DNA of 25,094 bases from positions 1 through 25,094 of the forward strand of contig CAZPCA010000023.1 in assembly GCA_964584995.1 (NCBI GenBank), given 5' to 3'. Both the position numbers and the translations under genes were made by a program. The notes beneath the pieces were generated by a model. That model saw only the letters and a list, made by a program, of their open reading frames with translations, did no database searches and was not told the DNA's origin. Source of the stretch: JAJTFW01 sp964584995. Lineage in GTDB: Bacteria; Bacteroidota; Bacteroidia; AKYH767-A; OLB10. Positions 8,199 through 17,062 of the stretch are shown piece by piece; position 1 is the first letter of the stretch, and each line of letters begins with the position of its first letter.

Positions 8199-8214
8199 AC
8201 TGCAAAGATGCAGT
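8199..8214 (-). promoter_or_regulatory. Inverted repeat with a near -7 box at the cytochrome start
   Basis: Directly against the ATG at 8198 lies ACTGC-N6-GCAGT, a perfect 5-bp inverted repeat. On the minus strand its inside reads CATCTTTG, one base away from the Bacteroidota -7 element TAnnTTTG, but no well-placed TTG is upstream and the distance to the ATG would give almost no leader. It could be an operator for the regulator encoded next door, an internal promoter, or chance. Confidence 0.25.
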
Positions 8215-8283
8215 ACTGTTATGCAGATAAAAAAACAAAACTTCCGAAACGGGAATAGTCCGGGCTGAACGGGAAAACCACTT

Positions 8284-9045
8284 CTATTTCCCTGTACCCG
8301 TCAGCCAATCTTTGAAGAAAGGTGACCGCTCCGTACTCACTATCGTATCCTCCTGTGTTGCAGGCCTCAAAACCACTTTCACCCTTGATTTCGACCAGGC
8401 CAGCATTTTATCTATTGCTGAAATATTGATGATAAACTGCCGGTTGATCCGGAAAAACACAGCCGGATCAAGCAACGCTTCCAATTCGTCAAGGTTGAAA
8501 TCGATAGGATATTTTAGGTTGGCGTGTGTGCACAGGTAGTTGATTTTGTCCTCTGTATAAAAATACGCCACATCGTGTATGTCCACCATTTTTATGGTAT
8601 CGCCGTAGCGGATGACCATCCTCTTCTGGAACTCCTTGCCTCTCACGCCGAGCTGTTGGAGGAGTTGTTCAATCTGCACCGAATTACTGCCGGAAAAGCG
8701 GTGGAACTTATCGAAGGCGCGCTGCAGGTCCTCTTTTTTCACCGGCTTCAGCAGGTAATCGATACTGTTGACCGTAAAGGCCTCCAAGGCATGTTCGTCA
8801 TAAGCTGTTACGAAAATAACCGGAGCGTTCACCCTGACGCTTTTGAAAACATCAAAACTCTGCCCATCAGCAAGGTGGATATCCATCAAAATCAAATCAG
8901 GATCGGGATGGTGACGGAACCATTCTACCGCCGACTGGATGCTCACAATTGTGGCAAGAAATTCAGCCGTTGGTTCAATTTCACGAATCATCTTCATCAG
9001 ACGATCCGCGGCCAGTTTTTCATCTTCTATGATCAGTATTTTCAT
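8284..9045 (-). CDS. LytTR-family response regulator
   Basis: A 253-residue two-component regulator. The receiver domain (1-120) has the acidic pocket E7/D8, the phosphoacceptor D55 in LILMDIHLADG, T80 and K100 in YLLKP. A linker with QLLQQLGVRG leads to a C-terminal LytTR DNA-binding domain (about 145-250) with the typical VAYFYTEDKINYLCT and FFRINRQFIINISAIDKM segments. Its ATG overlaps the stop of the sensor kinase gene (ATGA), so the pair is translated together and is a cognate system. The genes directly downstream encode haem lipoproteins and envelope proteins, which are plausible targets; LytTR regulators bind direct repeats, but no clear site was identified. Confidence 0.93.
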   Translation of the reverse strand: MKILIIEDEKLAADRLMKMIREIEPTAEFLATIVSIQSAVEWFRHHPDPDLILMDIHLADGQSFDVFKSVRVNAPVIFVTAYDEHALEAFTVNSIDYLLKPVKKEDLQRAFDKFHRFSGSNSVQIEQLLQQLGVRGKEFQKRMVIRYGDTIKMVDIHDVAYFYTEDKINYLCTHANLKYPIDFNLDELEALLDPAVFFRINRQFIINISAIDKMLAWSKSRVKVVLRPATQEDTIVSTERSPFFKDWLTGTGK

Positions 9046-11926
9046 CGCTTGAGGTGTATCAAAGGAAGTTCCACTATGAAATGTCCATCTACAGCATCGT
9101 CCACCTTGATCTCCCGACCGGAAATGATCTGTATGCGGCTTTTGATATTACCCAGGCCTATACCGGTGGACTTTTCCGGTTGTCGTTTAGGATTGATGTT
9201 GTTCACAATGCGAAGACTGTCATCTTTATACGCCGAGATGAGAATGGTCAAAGGAGTTTCATGCGATACCGCATNNNNNNNNNNTTTTCAATCAATAGCT
9301 GCAAGGATAGCGGTGGCAAACCATATTCCCTTTTCCAATTCTCCGGAATCTCCACCTGCAAATGCAAGTTGTCCCCGAAGCGTTTTTGTTGCAGAAAATA
9401 ATACGTATCCACCATCTCCAGCTCTTCGCCCAACGAAATGAGGTCTTTTTCCCTGTGCTGCACCATGTTCCTGAAGTAATCAGAAAGCTTCTCCACATAG
9501 GATACCGCTTTGTCCTTGTCCTCCTCGATGATGGCTATCAATGTGTTGAAACTGTTGAACAGGAAATGCGGATTCACCTGACTCTTTAACGTGGCGAATT
9601 GATACTCTACCCTTTCCTTTTTCATGCTTTCCATTCGCCTAAGTCGGATATCCCGGTCGCGCACGAAGAGCACAATAGATCCTCCCATGACCACGATAAT
9701 GATGGCCAGAAACCAGTTTTCCTTCCACAAGGGCTTCTTCACAATGAAACCATAAGTCAGCATGGACGAAGATTTGAATTGTCCGCCGAGTCCAGCCATC
9801 ACCTCCAGCGTATACCTCCCAGGCGGGAGATTGGGGAAAGTGACGATCCTGTCACGTGTGGGAATCCATGTATTGCTATACCCCTTGAGGCGGTATTTGT
9901 AAGACACCAGATCCGGATGTGTGAACCACAAACCCGTATACTCGAAGGAAATATTATTCTGATTGTAGGCGAAAACAGAATCGCGCGGGTTCACACTTTG
10001 CTTCATGAAAGTGTAAACACCTCTCAGGATCAATTTAGGATACGTAGAGATATTCTGGTCGGAGTGTTGAAATCGGAATAGGCCTTTGCGTGCTCCTATC
10101 CAGAGCACACCACGGTCATCGCGTGTCAAGGCATTTAAATCTGCATCGATTGTGGTAATACCCGACTCCGGGCCCATTGTCTCGATACGGAAAGAGCTTG
10201 TATTGATGACATCAATTCCCTTCGCATTGACGACAATGACACTGCCGTCCTGATCGACAGAAAGCCCGGATATATCCAGGGCACTCAGCCCATCGGTGAG
10301 GGAGAAATTCCTGAAGCGTTTGCCGTCATAGCGATACACCCCTTTTCCCGCCGTACTGAACCAGATGTTACCGTAAGCATCCTCCACAATCGAATACACC
10401 ACTTTAACCTGTTTCAGTTCGGGGTAATCGATGAATTTCCCTTTGTGCCAGGCCAACAGACCTTTGCCGTCTGTTCCGAACCAAACAACTCCTTTGCGGT
10501 CCACAAAAACCTGGTAAACGAAACCATCAAACGACGATGAATCGCTGTTAAAGGACTCAAAGACGTAGGGATTCCTGGCAGACACCGGACTCGCGGTATC
10601 GGGCAGTGTACACTTGACAATTCCTCCGAGTGTGGCAAGCCAAATGGAATTGTCCTGACTGCAAATCGAAATAACATTCGCATTCGGAAGCCCGTCTTTT
10701 TCAGTGAAACGTCTCACCGCACCGTTCAAGGGGTTCAGACGGAACAAGCCATCGTCAAAGGTGCCAATCCATAAAAATCCATATGCATCCACATGCAATG
10801 AAACGATATGCATCTGCCCCTTACCTGACAATTCAAACTTCTTCAATTTACCCGTTTCGGCTGCACCGTGTGCGTAACGGAATAGTCCATCGGGGTTACT
10901 GAACCACAAAACACCGTTATCGGCTGCTGTGATGGCCTGAATGCTGTCAAATTGCTGACGTCCGAACTGGTTCAGAAATTCGATTTTCTCCCCTGGCGAA
11001 TAGACCAGCTTATCGTCTGCCGCCATCCACATATTGCCCTCCGTGTCGCGCAGAATCGCATTTACTTTTTCATAGGAAAATCCGTTCGACTTATCGAAGT
11101 AACGCAACCGCTTTTCAGCACGGAATTCAAAATCCGCGATACCATTTTCCGTACCTATCCAGAATTCATTTTGCAACAGCGTCATGCAATTGATGGTGCC
11201 CCCTTTCCATTGATCAAAGGAAGTGATGGGGCTGAAATTCCCTTTCCGAAGGTCGAATGCAAACAAGCCAAGCTCCTGTAAGCCCAGGATGACTCTACCG
11301 TCAGGTTGTACACCTACGGCTTTCACGATATTATCCGGAAGTCCCTTCCGAGAATCATAGACCTGCAGAAAGGCCGGTTCTGTGGAAGGATCAACAACTA
11401 TCAGACCGCCGTCGGTCCCTGCAAGCAATTTACCTGAAGGGTGCTCCACCAATTGATAGACGTACGGATCCGGCAGGGAGCTCAACCTGCGCCATATTCT
11501 GTTTTTTCGGAAAAAGATCCCCTGTCCATACGTAGCAATCCACAAAGTCCCGTCTTCGGTTTCAATAATTGTTTTGATGATGGCAGATGTGGGTGATACT
11601 ATTGGCGAAATCCGGTTATTTTTTATCTGTAACAGCTTCCCCCCTGAAAGTGCCACTATGAAATATCCACCTGCTCCGGAAGCCATGGCGGTGACGGTTT
11701 TATCCTGAATCGAGTCGGGAAGTGCGACCGGTAAAAAATCAAAACCATCGTAGCAAAACAAGCCATGGTCAGAACCTACATACAGCAAGCCGTTGGTCGC
11801 CTGGCTGATCGTGGTTACGTGCAATTGATCATTCTGTGCATCCACCTGAATCTCTCTGAAAAACGGCTGCTGAGCCCCGGAATCAGAGAAACACAGGAGC
11901 AAAAAAAGCAAACACAAGACCCTCAC
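9042..11926 (-). CDS. Propeller/Y_Y_Y-domain sensor histidine kinase (LytS/His_kinase type), broken by a 10-N gap
   Basis: About 962 residues if the gap is 14 bases. The GTG at 11926 overlaps the stop of the upstream YceI gene and has an AGGAGG seven bases before it; it begins a signal peptide (VRVLCLLFLLLCFSDSGAQ). About thirteen propeller-type repeats of the form GxLWIGTxxGLFR follow, enough for two seven-bladed propellers, then a Y_Y_Y domain (about 640-730, PPGRYTLEVMAG), one transmembrane helix (about 735-757) and a His_kinase domain with H787 in NPHFLFNSFNTL. The C-terminal ATPase part has STGIGLGNIKSR. The gap at 9275-9284 removes the N-box and shifts the frame; downstream sequence AVSHETPLTILIS continues correctly in the other frame. 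It senses a periplasmic signal, perhaps a glycan or redox cue, and passes phosphate to the adjoining LytTR regulator. Confidence 0.9.
9275..9284. other. Assembly gap, 10 N, in the kinase N-box
   Basis: Ten N replace the codons between LLIE and AVSHETPL. Keeping the frame needs a missing length of 2 modulo 3; the conserved family pattern ENAVKHN before AVS would need 14 bases. The gene frameshift seen here is therefore a gap-size error. Confidence 0.9.
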
Positions 11927-12463
11927 TTCGCCACCTCCTGTCTCATCTGCGCATCCACATTCACGAGAACCTGGGGAGCGATTTTCTGTTGTACGATCCG
12001 CGGAATACNNNNNNNNNNNNNNNNNNNTGAACCCTGCGGTCAGCGTCAAATCGGAACCATTCACGATCACAATAGCCTTGATGATCTGCTCGTGCGGAAC
12101 ACCCTTGATGGTCAACATGCCTTTTGCTCTCACAATGTACTTACCATCCTTACGGAAGTCCATTTCATCGATCAGCTTCCCCGTGAAAGTGCATTGAGGA
12201 TACCGTTCAGATTCGATATAATTTTCGTTGAAATGGTCTTTCTGCAACGTGCTGTTGAAACCCTCAAAGGAAGCGCTGTTCACGGAAAAGGCGAAAGATT
12301 TCCTTTTCACATCCAAGACCCCCTTCATGGCTGTAGATGCAGCTTCAATAGTTTCCAGACTGGCTTTGGAAACGAAAGTGATTTTCGAGTTGGTCATGAA
12401 ATAGCGTTCGGCATTTTGAGCGAATCCGCTGGCGATACCAACCAATAAAAAAAGAAAGAACAT
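11923..12463 (-). CDS. YceI family periplasmic protein (copy 2), broken by a 19-N gap
   Basis: The ATG at 12463 gives a signal peptide MFFLFLLVGIASGFAQ and then FMTNSKITFVSKASLE, close in pattern to copy 1 at 5897-6445; the middle FNSTLQKDHFNENYIESERYP also matches. The frame breaks at the 19-N gap. After it, a second frame reads IPRIVQQKIAPQVLVNVDAQ and ends at a TGA at 11923-11925. If the gap held 27 bases, as the alignment with copy 1 suggests, the protein would be 182 residues, the same as copy 1. The last bases overlap the GTG start of the kinase gene (GTGA). The fold is expected to bind an isoprenoid or similar amphiphile; being co-encoded with a sensor kinase may mean it presents a ligand to it, which is speculative. 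Confidence 0.88.
12009..12027. other. Assembly gap, 19 N, in YceI copy 2
   Basis: Nineteen N near the end of the YceI reading frame. The two flanks read in different frames; a missing length divisible by three repairs this, with 27 best fitting the paralogue. Confidence 0.92.
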
Positions 12464-12777
12464 AGGTAATCGGCGCGGAACGGCCCTGGACCGAAAAGGA
12501 AGCCCGCCAGATGCGCCATCGACCCAAAAATGCAGTGAGCAGCCACTCATATCGCCTAAAATAAGGAATCAGGGTCAAATCCTCTTCAAACTAACTGCCC
12601 GAGCAGTCAAAAAACGGGTTGAACCGGCAAATACATGCATTGAAAACCTTCAAAGTGTCAAGGAGAAGCACGGTGTAGCCATCAACTTAGTAACTTAGCC
12701 ATCTAAAACAATTACAGCGTACTTTGTGATAACCATTTGCAATCGGTCATCGTACAAGTTGGCTCAATTACGAATAT
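12464..12777. promoter_or_regulatory. Divergent intergenic region (314 bp)
   Basis: It separates the minus-strand redox block from the plus-strand sulfation cassette and must hold promoters for both. I see no perfect TTG-N17-23-TAnnTTTG on either strand; the closest are TTAGTTTG (minus strand, near 12588) and GTACTTTG (plus, near 12719), each with a mismatch. An 8-base direct repeat TAGCCATC occurs at 12676-12683 and 12696-12703, 20 bases apart (two helical turns), with AACTTAG twice between and around them; it may be an operator. No convincing small gene is present. Confidence 0.4.
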
Positions 12778-13683
12778 ATGGCCTCCAGGCTGCCCAACCT
12801 CATCATTGCCGGCGTACATAAAGCAGGTACTACCTCGCTTTTCGTGTACTTATCCAGACATCCGGAAATCTGTGCTTCGCATATCAAGGAGATAGGGTTT
12901 TTCATGCCATTGAGAGACGGGGAGCCGATACAGGCTATAGAAAAATACCGGTCATATTTCACCCATTGCAAAGACGAACGCTATGTAATGGAAGCAAGTC
13001 CCAGCTACATCTACGGTGGTGAGGCCATCGCAGATGCCATCCAGGAACATTGCGGAGACAGCAGGATCATCATGATACTGCGGGAACCTATAGACCGCAT
13101 AGGATCCTTTTATAACCACATCCGCTCGAAGGAAATGCTGCAGGAAAAAGTGGACATGCCTACTTTCATCCGTAGATCAGTAGAAGGAATACTTGACCAG
13201 AGCCGACAAGACTACTTCACACGCGGCGTGCGCGAAGGTTTTTACAGCGATTACCTGCCTGCATGGTTCGATCGTTTCGGAGAACGCCTGAAAGTCGTTT
13301 TCTTCGACGACCTCAGCCAAGACCCCCATGCATTGACGCATGACGTATGTACTTGGCTGGAGATAACATCCGACCATTACCAACCGGGCGACTTCACCGT
13401 TGAAAACAAAACCGTTTACTATAAGAACAAAGCCGTTCATAAATTGATACTGTCTGTGAACAAACAGCTGGAAGCTTTCTGGCGCAAAAATCATGGACTG
13501 AAAAAAAAATTGAGGGCTTTTTATTATACATTCAATGCCTCCGGCAAGGGGAGTGAACAGATGGACGATACGTCCCGCCGGTTGTTGAACGAGCTGTATG
13601 CCCCCTATAATCTACAGTTGAAAAAATTGTTACAGGACAGGGGGTACGAACGCCTGCCTGCCTGGCTATCGGATTGCAGGTAA
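12778..13683 (+). CDS. PAPS-dependent sulfotransferase
   Basis: A 301-residue cytoplasmic sulfotransferase of the carbohydrate/heparan type. The 5'-phosphosulfate loop is HKAGTTSL (14-21, with K15 the catalytic lysine) and the 3'-phosphate site is REPIDRIGSFYNH, with R102 and S110. No signal peptide or membrane segment is seen. The family moves the sulfuryl group from PAPS to a hydroxyl or amine on a sugar or lipid. It leads a plus-strand operon that also makes the PAPS donor and removes the PAP product, so it is very probably the consumer of that pathway. The acceptor is unknown; the polysaccharide made by the glycosyltransferase cluster at the left of the window is one candidate. The ATG at 12778 is the first usable start. 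Confidence 0.92.
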   Translation: MASRLPNLIIAGVHKAGTTSLFVYLSRHPEICASHIKEIGFFMPLRDGEPIQAIEKYRSYFTHCKDERYVMEASPSYIYGGEAIADAIQEHCGDSRIIMILREPIDRIGSFYNHIRSKEMLQEKVDMPTFIRRSVEGILDQSRQDYFTRGVREGFYSDYLPAWFDRFGERLKVVFFDDLSQDPHALTHDVCTWLEITSDHYQPGDFTVENKTVYYKNKAVHKLILSVNKQLEAFWRKNHGLKKKLRAFYYTFNASGKGSEQMDDTSRRLLNELYAPYNLQLKKLLQDRGYERLPAWLSDCR

Positions 13684-13701
13684 TTCCATTAGAACAACTT
13701 G

Positions 13702-15483
13702 ATGACACCCCAATCGTCTATCCTGATCGTCTGCCTTGTCATTCTGGGCATGGTCGTCGCATTATACAAGGAGGTCATCAAGCCGGTAATGGTCTTCGTA
13801 CTTGCGATTACCGTTCTGATGCTGGCGCAAATCATCACGCCAAAAGAGGCGCTGAGCGGATTCTCCAATGAACAGATTGCTGTCATTTTCCTCCTGCTTA
13901 TCATCAGCGACCTGATCAAGCGATCTTCCGCCCTCGACTATTCCATTTACAGGTTATTCAGGCCGGGGCTGAGCTATAGGAAATTTCTTTTCCGGATGAG
14001 CACCTCCGTGGCAAGTGTCTCCGCTTTCGTCAACAACACTCCATTGGTAGCACTGATGATGCCCTATGTGTACGATTGGGCAAAGCGAAAGGGCATCAAC
14101 CCCTCCAGGGTCCTGATGCCATTGTCGATGGCTGCCATCATCGGCGGGACGGTGACGCTTATTGGTACATCCACCAATCTTGTAGTCAGTGGTCTGGCCA
14201 CCGATGCCGGCTTGCCGCCACTGAACATGTTTGACTTCACTCCGGTGGGGCTGCCCATCATGGTGTTCATCATCCTGTACATCGTTTTCTTCAGCAAGAT
14301 GCTCTTGCCCGACCGGACCGATGCACTTACCGATTTCAAGGAGCATACACGGGAATACCTGATCGAGACCCGTGTGCCGCCTGGCTCCATGTACGTGGGG
14401 AAATCCCTTGACGACAATAAGCTGCGGCAATTACGCGGCCTCTATGTGGTGGAAATCATACGGGGAAACAAGACAATAGCGCCCGTATCTCCCAAGGAAA
14501 TCATTGCAGCGAATGATGTATTGATTTTTGCCGGTGAAACCGATACGGTCATCGACTTGCTCAACAATCAGAAAGACCTTGTCACCGCTGATTTTTCGGA
14601 TTATCCTCTCAACGGGAAGGTCGAAATCATAGAGACAATCATTGCACCCAACTCATCGCTCATCAACAAGCCGGTCAATAAAACCAATTTCAGGGAGACG
14701 TACGATGCCGGCATCATTGCCGTGAACCGCGATGGTGAAAAGATAAGCGGCAAAGTGGGGGACATTGAATTGAGGAACGGGGATCTCTTACTGGTTGTGG
14801 CCGGCAAGGAATTTCGCCGCCGGGCAGAACGCACCCGTGACCTCATCCTTGTTTCCAAGCGCAGGGAGATCAACCATGCGGAGCGCAGCTCCATCAAGTG
14901 GATTATACTGGCCATCGCCGCCTCCTTCATTCTGGAAGCTTGCGGCATCATGAGTTTGTTCATGTCGCTGTTTCTCCTCACGGGAACCATCGCGCTCGCA
15001 GGCATGCTGAGCATCGAGGACATCAAAAAATCGCTGGACCTTGAATTGATGGTGATGCTGGCCCTGGCCATAGGCATCGGCAAAGCCATCTCCAATTCAG
15101 AGGCGGACCAGCTATTCGCGCGGGAAGTCATCCAGGTGACGAAGCACCTTCATCCGGTGCTGGGTGTGCTGCTGGGATTGTACCTTGTCACGAATATCCT
15201 CACCATGTTCGTGACCAATGCCGCAGCCGTGGCCATCACTTTCCCGATTGCAGTAGCCACCGGGCAACAAATCGGATTGGGGGATATGACACCTCTCCTG
15301 CTGACCATTGCCTTCGCCAGTTCCGCAGACTTTCTTACGCCCTTTGGCTATCAGACCAACCTGATGGTGTTCGGTCCGGGTGGATATAGATTTTCCGATT
15401 ATGTTCGCTACGGACTCATCCCGACTTTCATTTACATGACTGTTACCATATTTGGTATCGCCTGGTGGTACAATATGATTTAA
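13702..15483 (+). CDS. SLC13/DASS-type anion (probably sulfate) transporter with TrkA-C domains
   Basis: A 593-residue inner-membrane permease. About eleven hydrophobic segments are arranged in two halves around a soluble central region. Transport motifs include NNTPLVALMMP and IGTSTNLVVSG in the first half and TNAAAVAITFPIAVATG and FGYQTNLMVFGPGGY in the second, an inverted repeat typical of the family. The centre (about 215-385) has two RCK C-terminal (TrkA_C) modules, each ending in a NDVLIFAGE / GDLLLVVAG strand, which may bind a regulatory ligand. The ATG at 13702 follows the sulfotransferase stop by 18 bases. Its place before cysC and cysDN suggests sulfate uptake to feed PAPS synthesis; this rests on context, as the family also carries dicarboxylates. 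Confidence 0.88.
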   Translation: MTPQSSILIVCLVILGMVVALYKEVIKPVMVFVLAITVLMLAQIITPKEALSGFSNEQIAVIFLLLIISDLIKRSSALDYSIYRLFRPGLSYRKFLFRMSTSVASVSAFVNNTPLVALMMPYVYDWAKRKGINPSRVLMPLSMAAIIGGTVTLIGTSTNLVVSGLATDAGLPPLNMFDFTPVGLPIMVFIILYIVFFSKMLLPDRTDALTDFKEHTREYLIETRVPPGSMYVGKSLDDNKLRQLRGLYVVEIIRGNKTIAPVSPKEIIAANDVLIFAGETDTVIDLLNNQKDLVTADFSDYPLNGKVEIIETIIAPNSSLINKPVNKTNFRETYDAGIIAVNRDGEKISGKVGDIELRNGDLLLVVAGKEFRRRAERTRDLILVSKRREINHAERSSIKWIILAIAASFILEACGIMSLFMSLFLLTGTIALAGMLSIEDIKKSLDLELMVMLALAIGIGKAISNSEADQLFAREVIQVTKHLHPVLGVLLGLYLVTNILTMFVTNAAAVAITFPIAVATGQQIGLGDMTPLLLTIAFASSADFLTPFGYQTNLMVFGPGGYRFSDYVRYGLIPTFIYMTVTIFGIAWWYNMI

Positions 15484-15494
15484 CGCACGATACC

Positions 15495-16091
15495 ATGAAG
15501 AGCACTCACATTGTCCGACAGGACTACAAAATAACCCGCACTGACCGTATGCGCCTGTTGCAACAGAAGCCGGCGGTGTTGTGGTTCACCGGTCTTAGCG
15601 GATCCGGCAAATCCACCCTCGCCGATCGTGTGGAGCAGGAGTTGCATCAGAAGGGTTTTAAAACCTATTTGCTGGATGGAGATAACATCCGCCATGGATT
15701 GAACAACAATATTGATTTCAGTGAGGAAGGACGCAAAGAAAACATCCGTCGCATCGGAGAAGTCGCGAAACTGTTCACCGATGCGGGCATCATCGTCCTG
15801 ACTGCCTTCATCTCACCCTTTCGAGAAGACAGGGACAGAGTCCGTGCGATGCTCGGAGCCGGAGAGTTCATTGAAATCCATGTGGATTGCCCTTTGGAGG
15901 TCTGTGAAGGACGAGATGTCAAGGGCCTGTATGCAAAGGCGCGCAGGGGGGAAATCCCTAACTTTACCGGGATTTCTTCGCCTTTCGAACCCCCTTTGCA
16001 GGCAGAAATCACGGTGCACACCGACCAAAAAGACCTTGAAAGCTGTGTAAACCAAATATTGGAGCACACGTACAATTGCATTAAATACTGA
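15495..16091 (+). CDS. cysC: Adenylylsulfate (APS) kinase
   Basis: A 198-residue kinase that phosphorylates APS at the 3' position with ATP to give PAPS. The P-loop GLSGSGKST is at 33-41; DGDNIRHGLN, FSEEGRKENIRRIGEVA, and ISPFREDRDRVR are the usual APS-binding segments, and PLEVCEGRDVKGLYAKAR is the lid. The ATG at 15495 is twelve bases after the transporter stop and gives a normal length. It precedes the ATP sulfurylase genes and follows the transporter, the order of a PAPS pathway. Complete. Confidence 0.96.
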   Translation: MKSTHIVRQDYKITRTDRMRLLQQKPAVLWFTGLSGSGKSTLADRVEQELHQKGFKTYLLDGDNIRHGLNNNIDFSEEGRKENIRRIGEVAKLFTDAGIIVLTAFISPFREDRDRVRAMLGAGEFIEIHVDCPLEVCEGRDVKGLYAKARRGEIPNFTGISSPFEPPLQAEITVHTDQKDLESCVNQILEHTYNCIKY

Positions 16092-16096
16092 ATGAA

Positions 16097-17002
16097 ATGA
16101 TACTGTATCATTTGAACCATTTGCGGGAACTGGAGGCGGAAGCGATTTATGTCATCCGTGAAGCAGCTTCCCAGTTTGAAAAGCCTGTGATGCTCTTTTC
16201 GGGCGGGAAGGATTCCATCGTGATGACGCACCTTGCACGCAAGGCCTTCTACCCTGCCAGAATACCGTTTCCGCTGCTGCACATCGATACCGGACACAAC
16301 TTTCCTGAGACCATCACTTTCCGCGATGAACTCGTCGAGAAAATCGGCGCTCAGCTGATTGTACGTTACGTACAAGACTCGATCGATAAAGGAAGGGCAA
16401 GAGAGGAAAAAGGACCGAATGCAAGCCGCAATATGCTACAGACAGTGACACTCCTCGATGCACTTGAAGAGTTGAAGGTGGACGCTGCCATGGGCGGTGC
16501 ACGCCGCGATGAAGAGAAAGCCCGGGCCAAGGAGCGTTTCTTCTCCCACCGCGATGAATTCGGCCAATGGGATCCCAAGAACCAGCGTCCTGAACTTTGG
16601 ATGCTCCTCAACGGCAGGAAACACATCGGCGAACACTTCCGCGTATTTCCGCTCAGCAACTGGACGGAAATGGACGTATGGATGTACATCGCGCTGGAGA
16701 ATATCGATATCCCCAATCTGTACTTCTCGCACCAACGGGAAATCGTAGACAGGAACGGCATGTTGCTGGCCAACTCCGATTACATCACCCTGAAAGAAAA
16801 TGAAAAAGCAGAGATGCAGACCGTACGGTTCCGCACCATCGGTGACATGACATGCACCGGCGCGGTGATGTCACCAGCGTCGACACTGTCGGAAATCATC
16901 GACGAGGTAGCGGCCAGCAAAACCACCGAACGCGGTACACGGGCCGATGACAAACGCAGCGAGACGGCCATGGAAGACCGCAAGAAAGCCGGATACTTCT
17001 AA
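16097..17002 (+). CDS. cysD: Sulfate adenylyltransferase subunit 2 (ATP sulfurylase small subunit)
   Basis: A 301-residue PP-loop ATP pyrophosphatase that, with CysN, forms APS from ATP and sulfate. The PP-loop SGGKDS is at 35-40; HIDTGHNFPET, MGGARRDEEKARAKER and FPLSNWTEMDVW are conserved for this subunit, and the tail KTTERGTRADDKRSETAMEDRKKAGYF is the usual C-terminus. The ATG at 16097 lies five bases after the cysC stop; an ATG at 16092 is in another frame. Length is normal. It is followed after 60 bases by cysN. Confidence 0.97.
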   Translation: MILYHLNHLRELEAEAIYVIREAASQFEKPVMLFSGGKDSIVMTHLARKAFYPARIPFPLLHIDTGHNFPETITFRDELVEKIGAQLIVRYVQDSIDKGRAREEKGPNASRNMLQTVTLLDALEELKVDAAMGGARRDEEKARAKERFFSHRDEFGQWDPKNQRPELWMLLNGRKHIGEHFRVFPLSNWTEMDVWMYIALENIDIPNLYFSHQREIVDRNGMLLANSDYITLKENEKAEMQTVRFRTIGDMTCTGAVMSPASTLSEIIDEVAASKTTERGTRADDKRSETAMEDRKKAGYF

Positions 17003-17062
17003 ATGGACCTTCGACATTGGTTTTAACAACATCCACATCAACAGAGAACTTACAAGAATACC

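Noticed and set aside
8524..9441. A long plus-strand open frame opposite the regulator and kinase
   Set aside because: It runs through the N gap, has no domain pattern, and lies antisense to clearly conserved genes.
9248..12550. One continuous 1,100-residue YceI plus sensor kinase protein
   Set aside because: The apparent fusion reads through 19 N of uncertain length. The YceI domain's own C-terminus is in another frame and stops at 11923, overlapping a good kinase start with its own signal peptide.
12464..12550. Upstream extension of YceI copy 2 to the ATG at 12550
   Set aside because: It would place 29 residues, partly charged, ahead of a clean signal peptide that begins at 12463.
13954..14430. 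A minus-strand open frame inside the transporter gene
   Set aside because: His/Gly-rich composition without any motif; an antisense shadow of the SLC13 gene.
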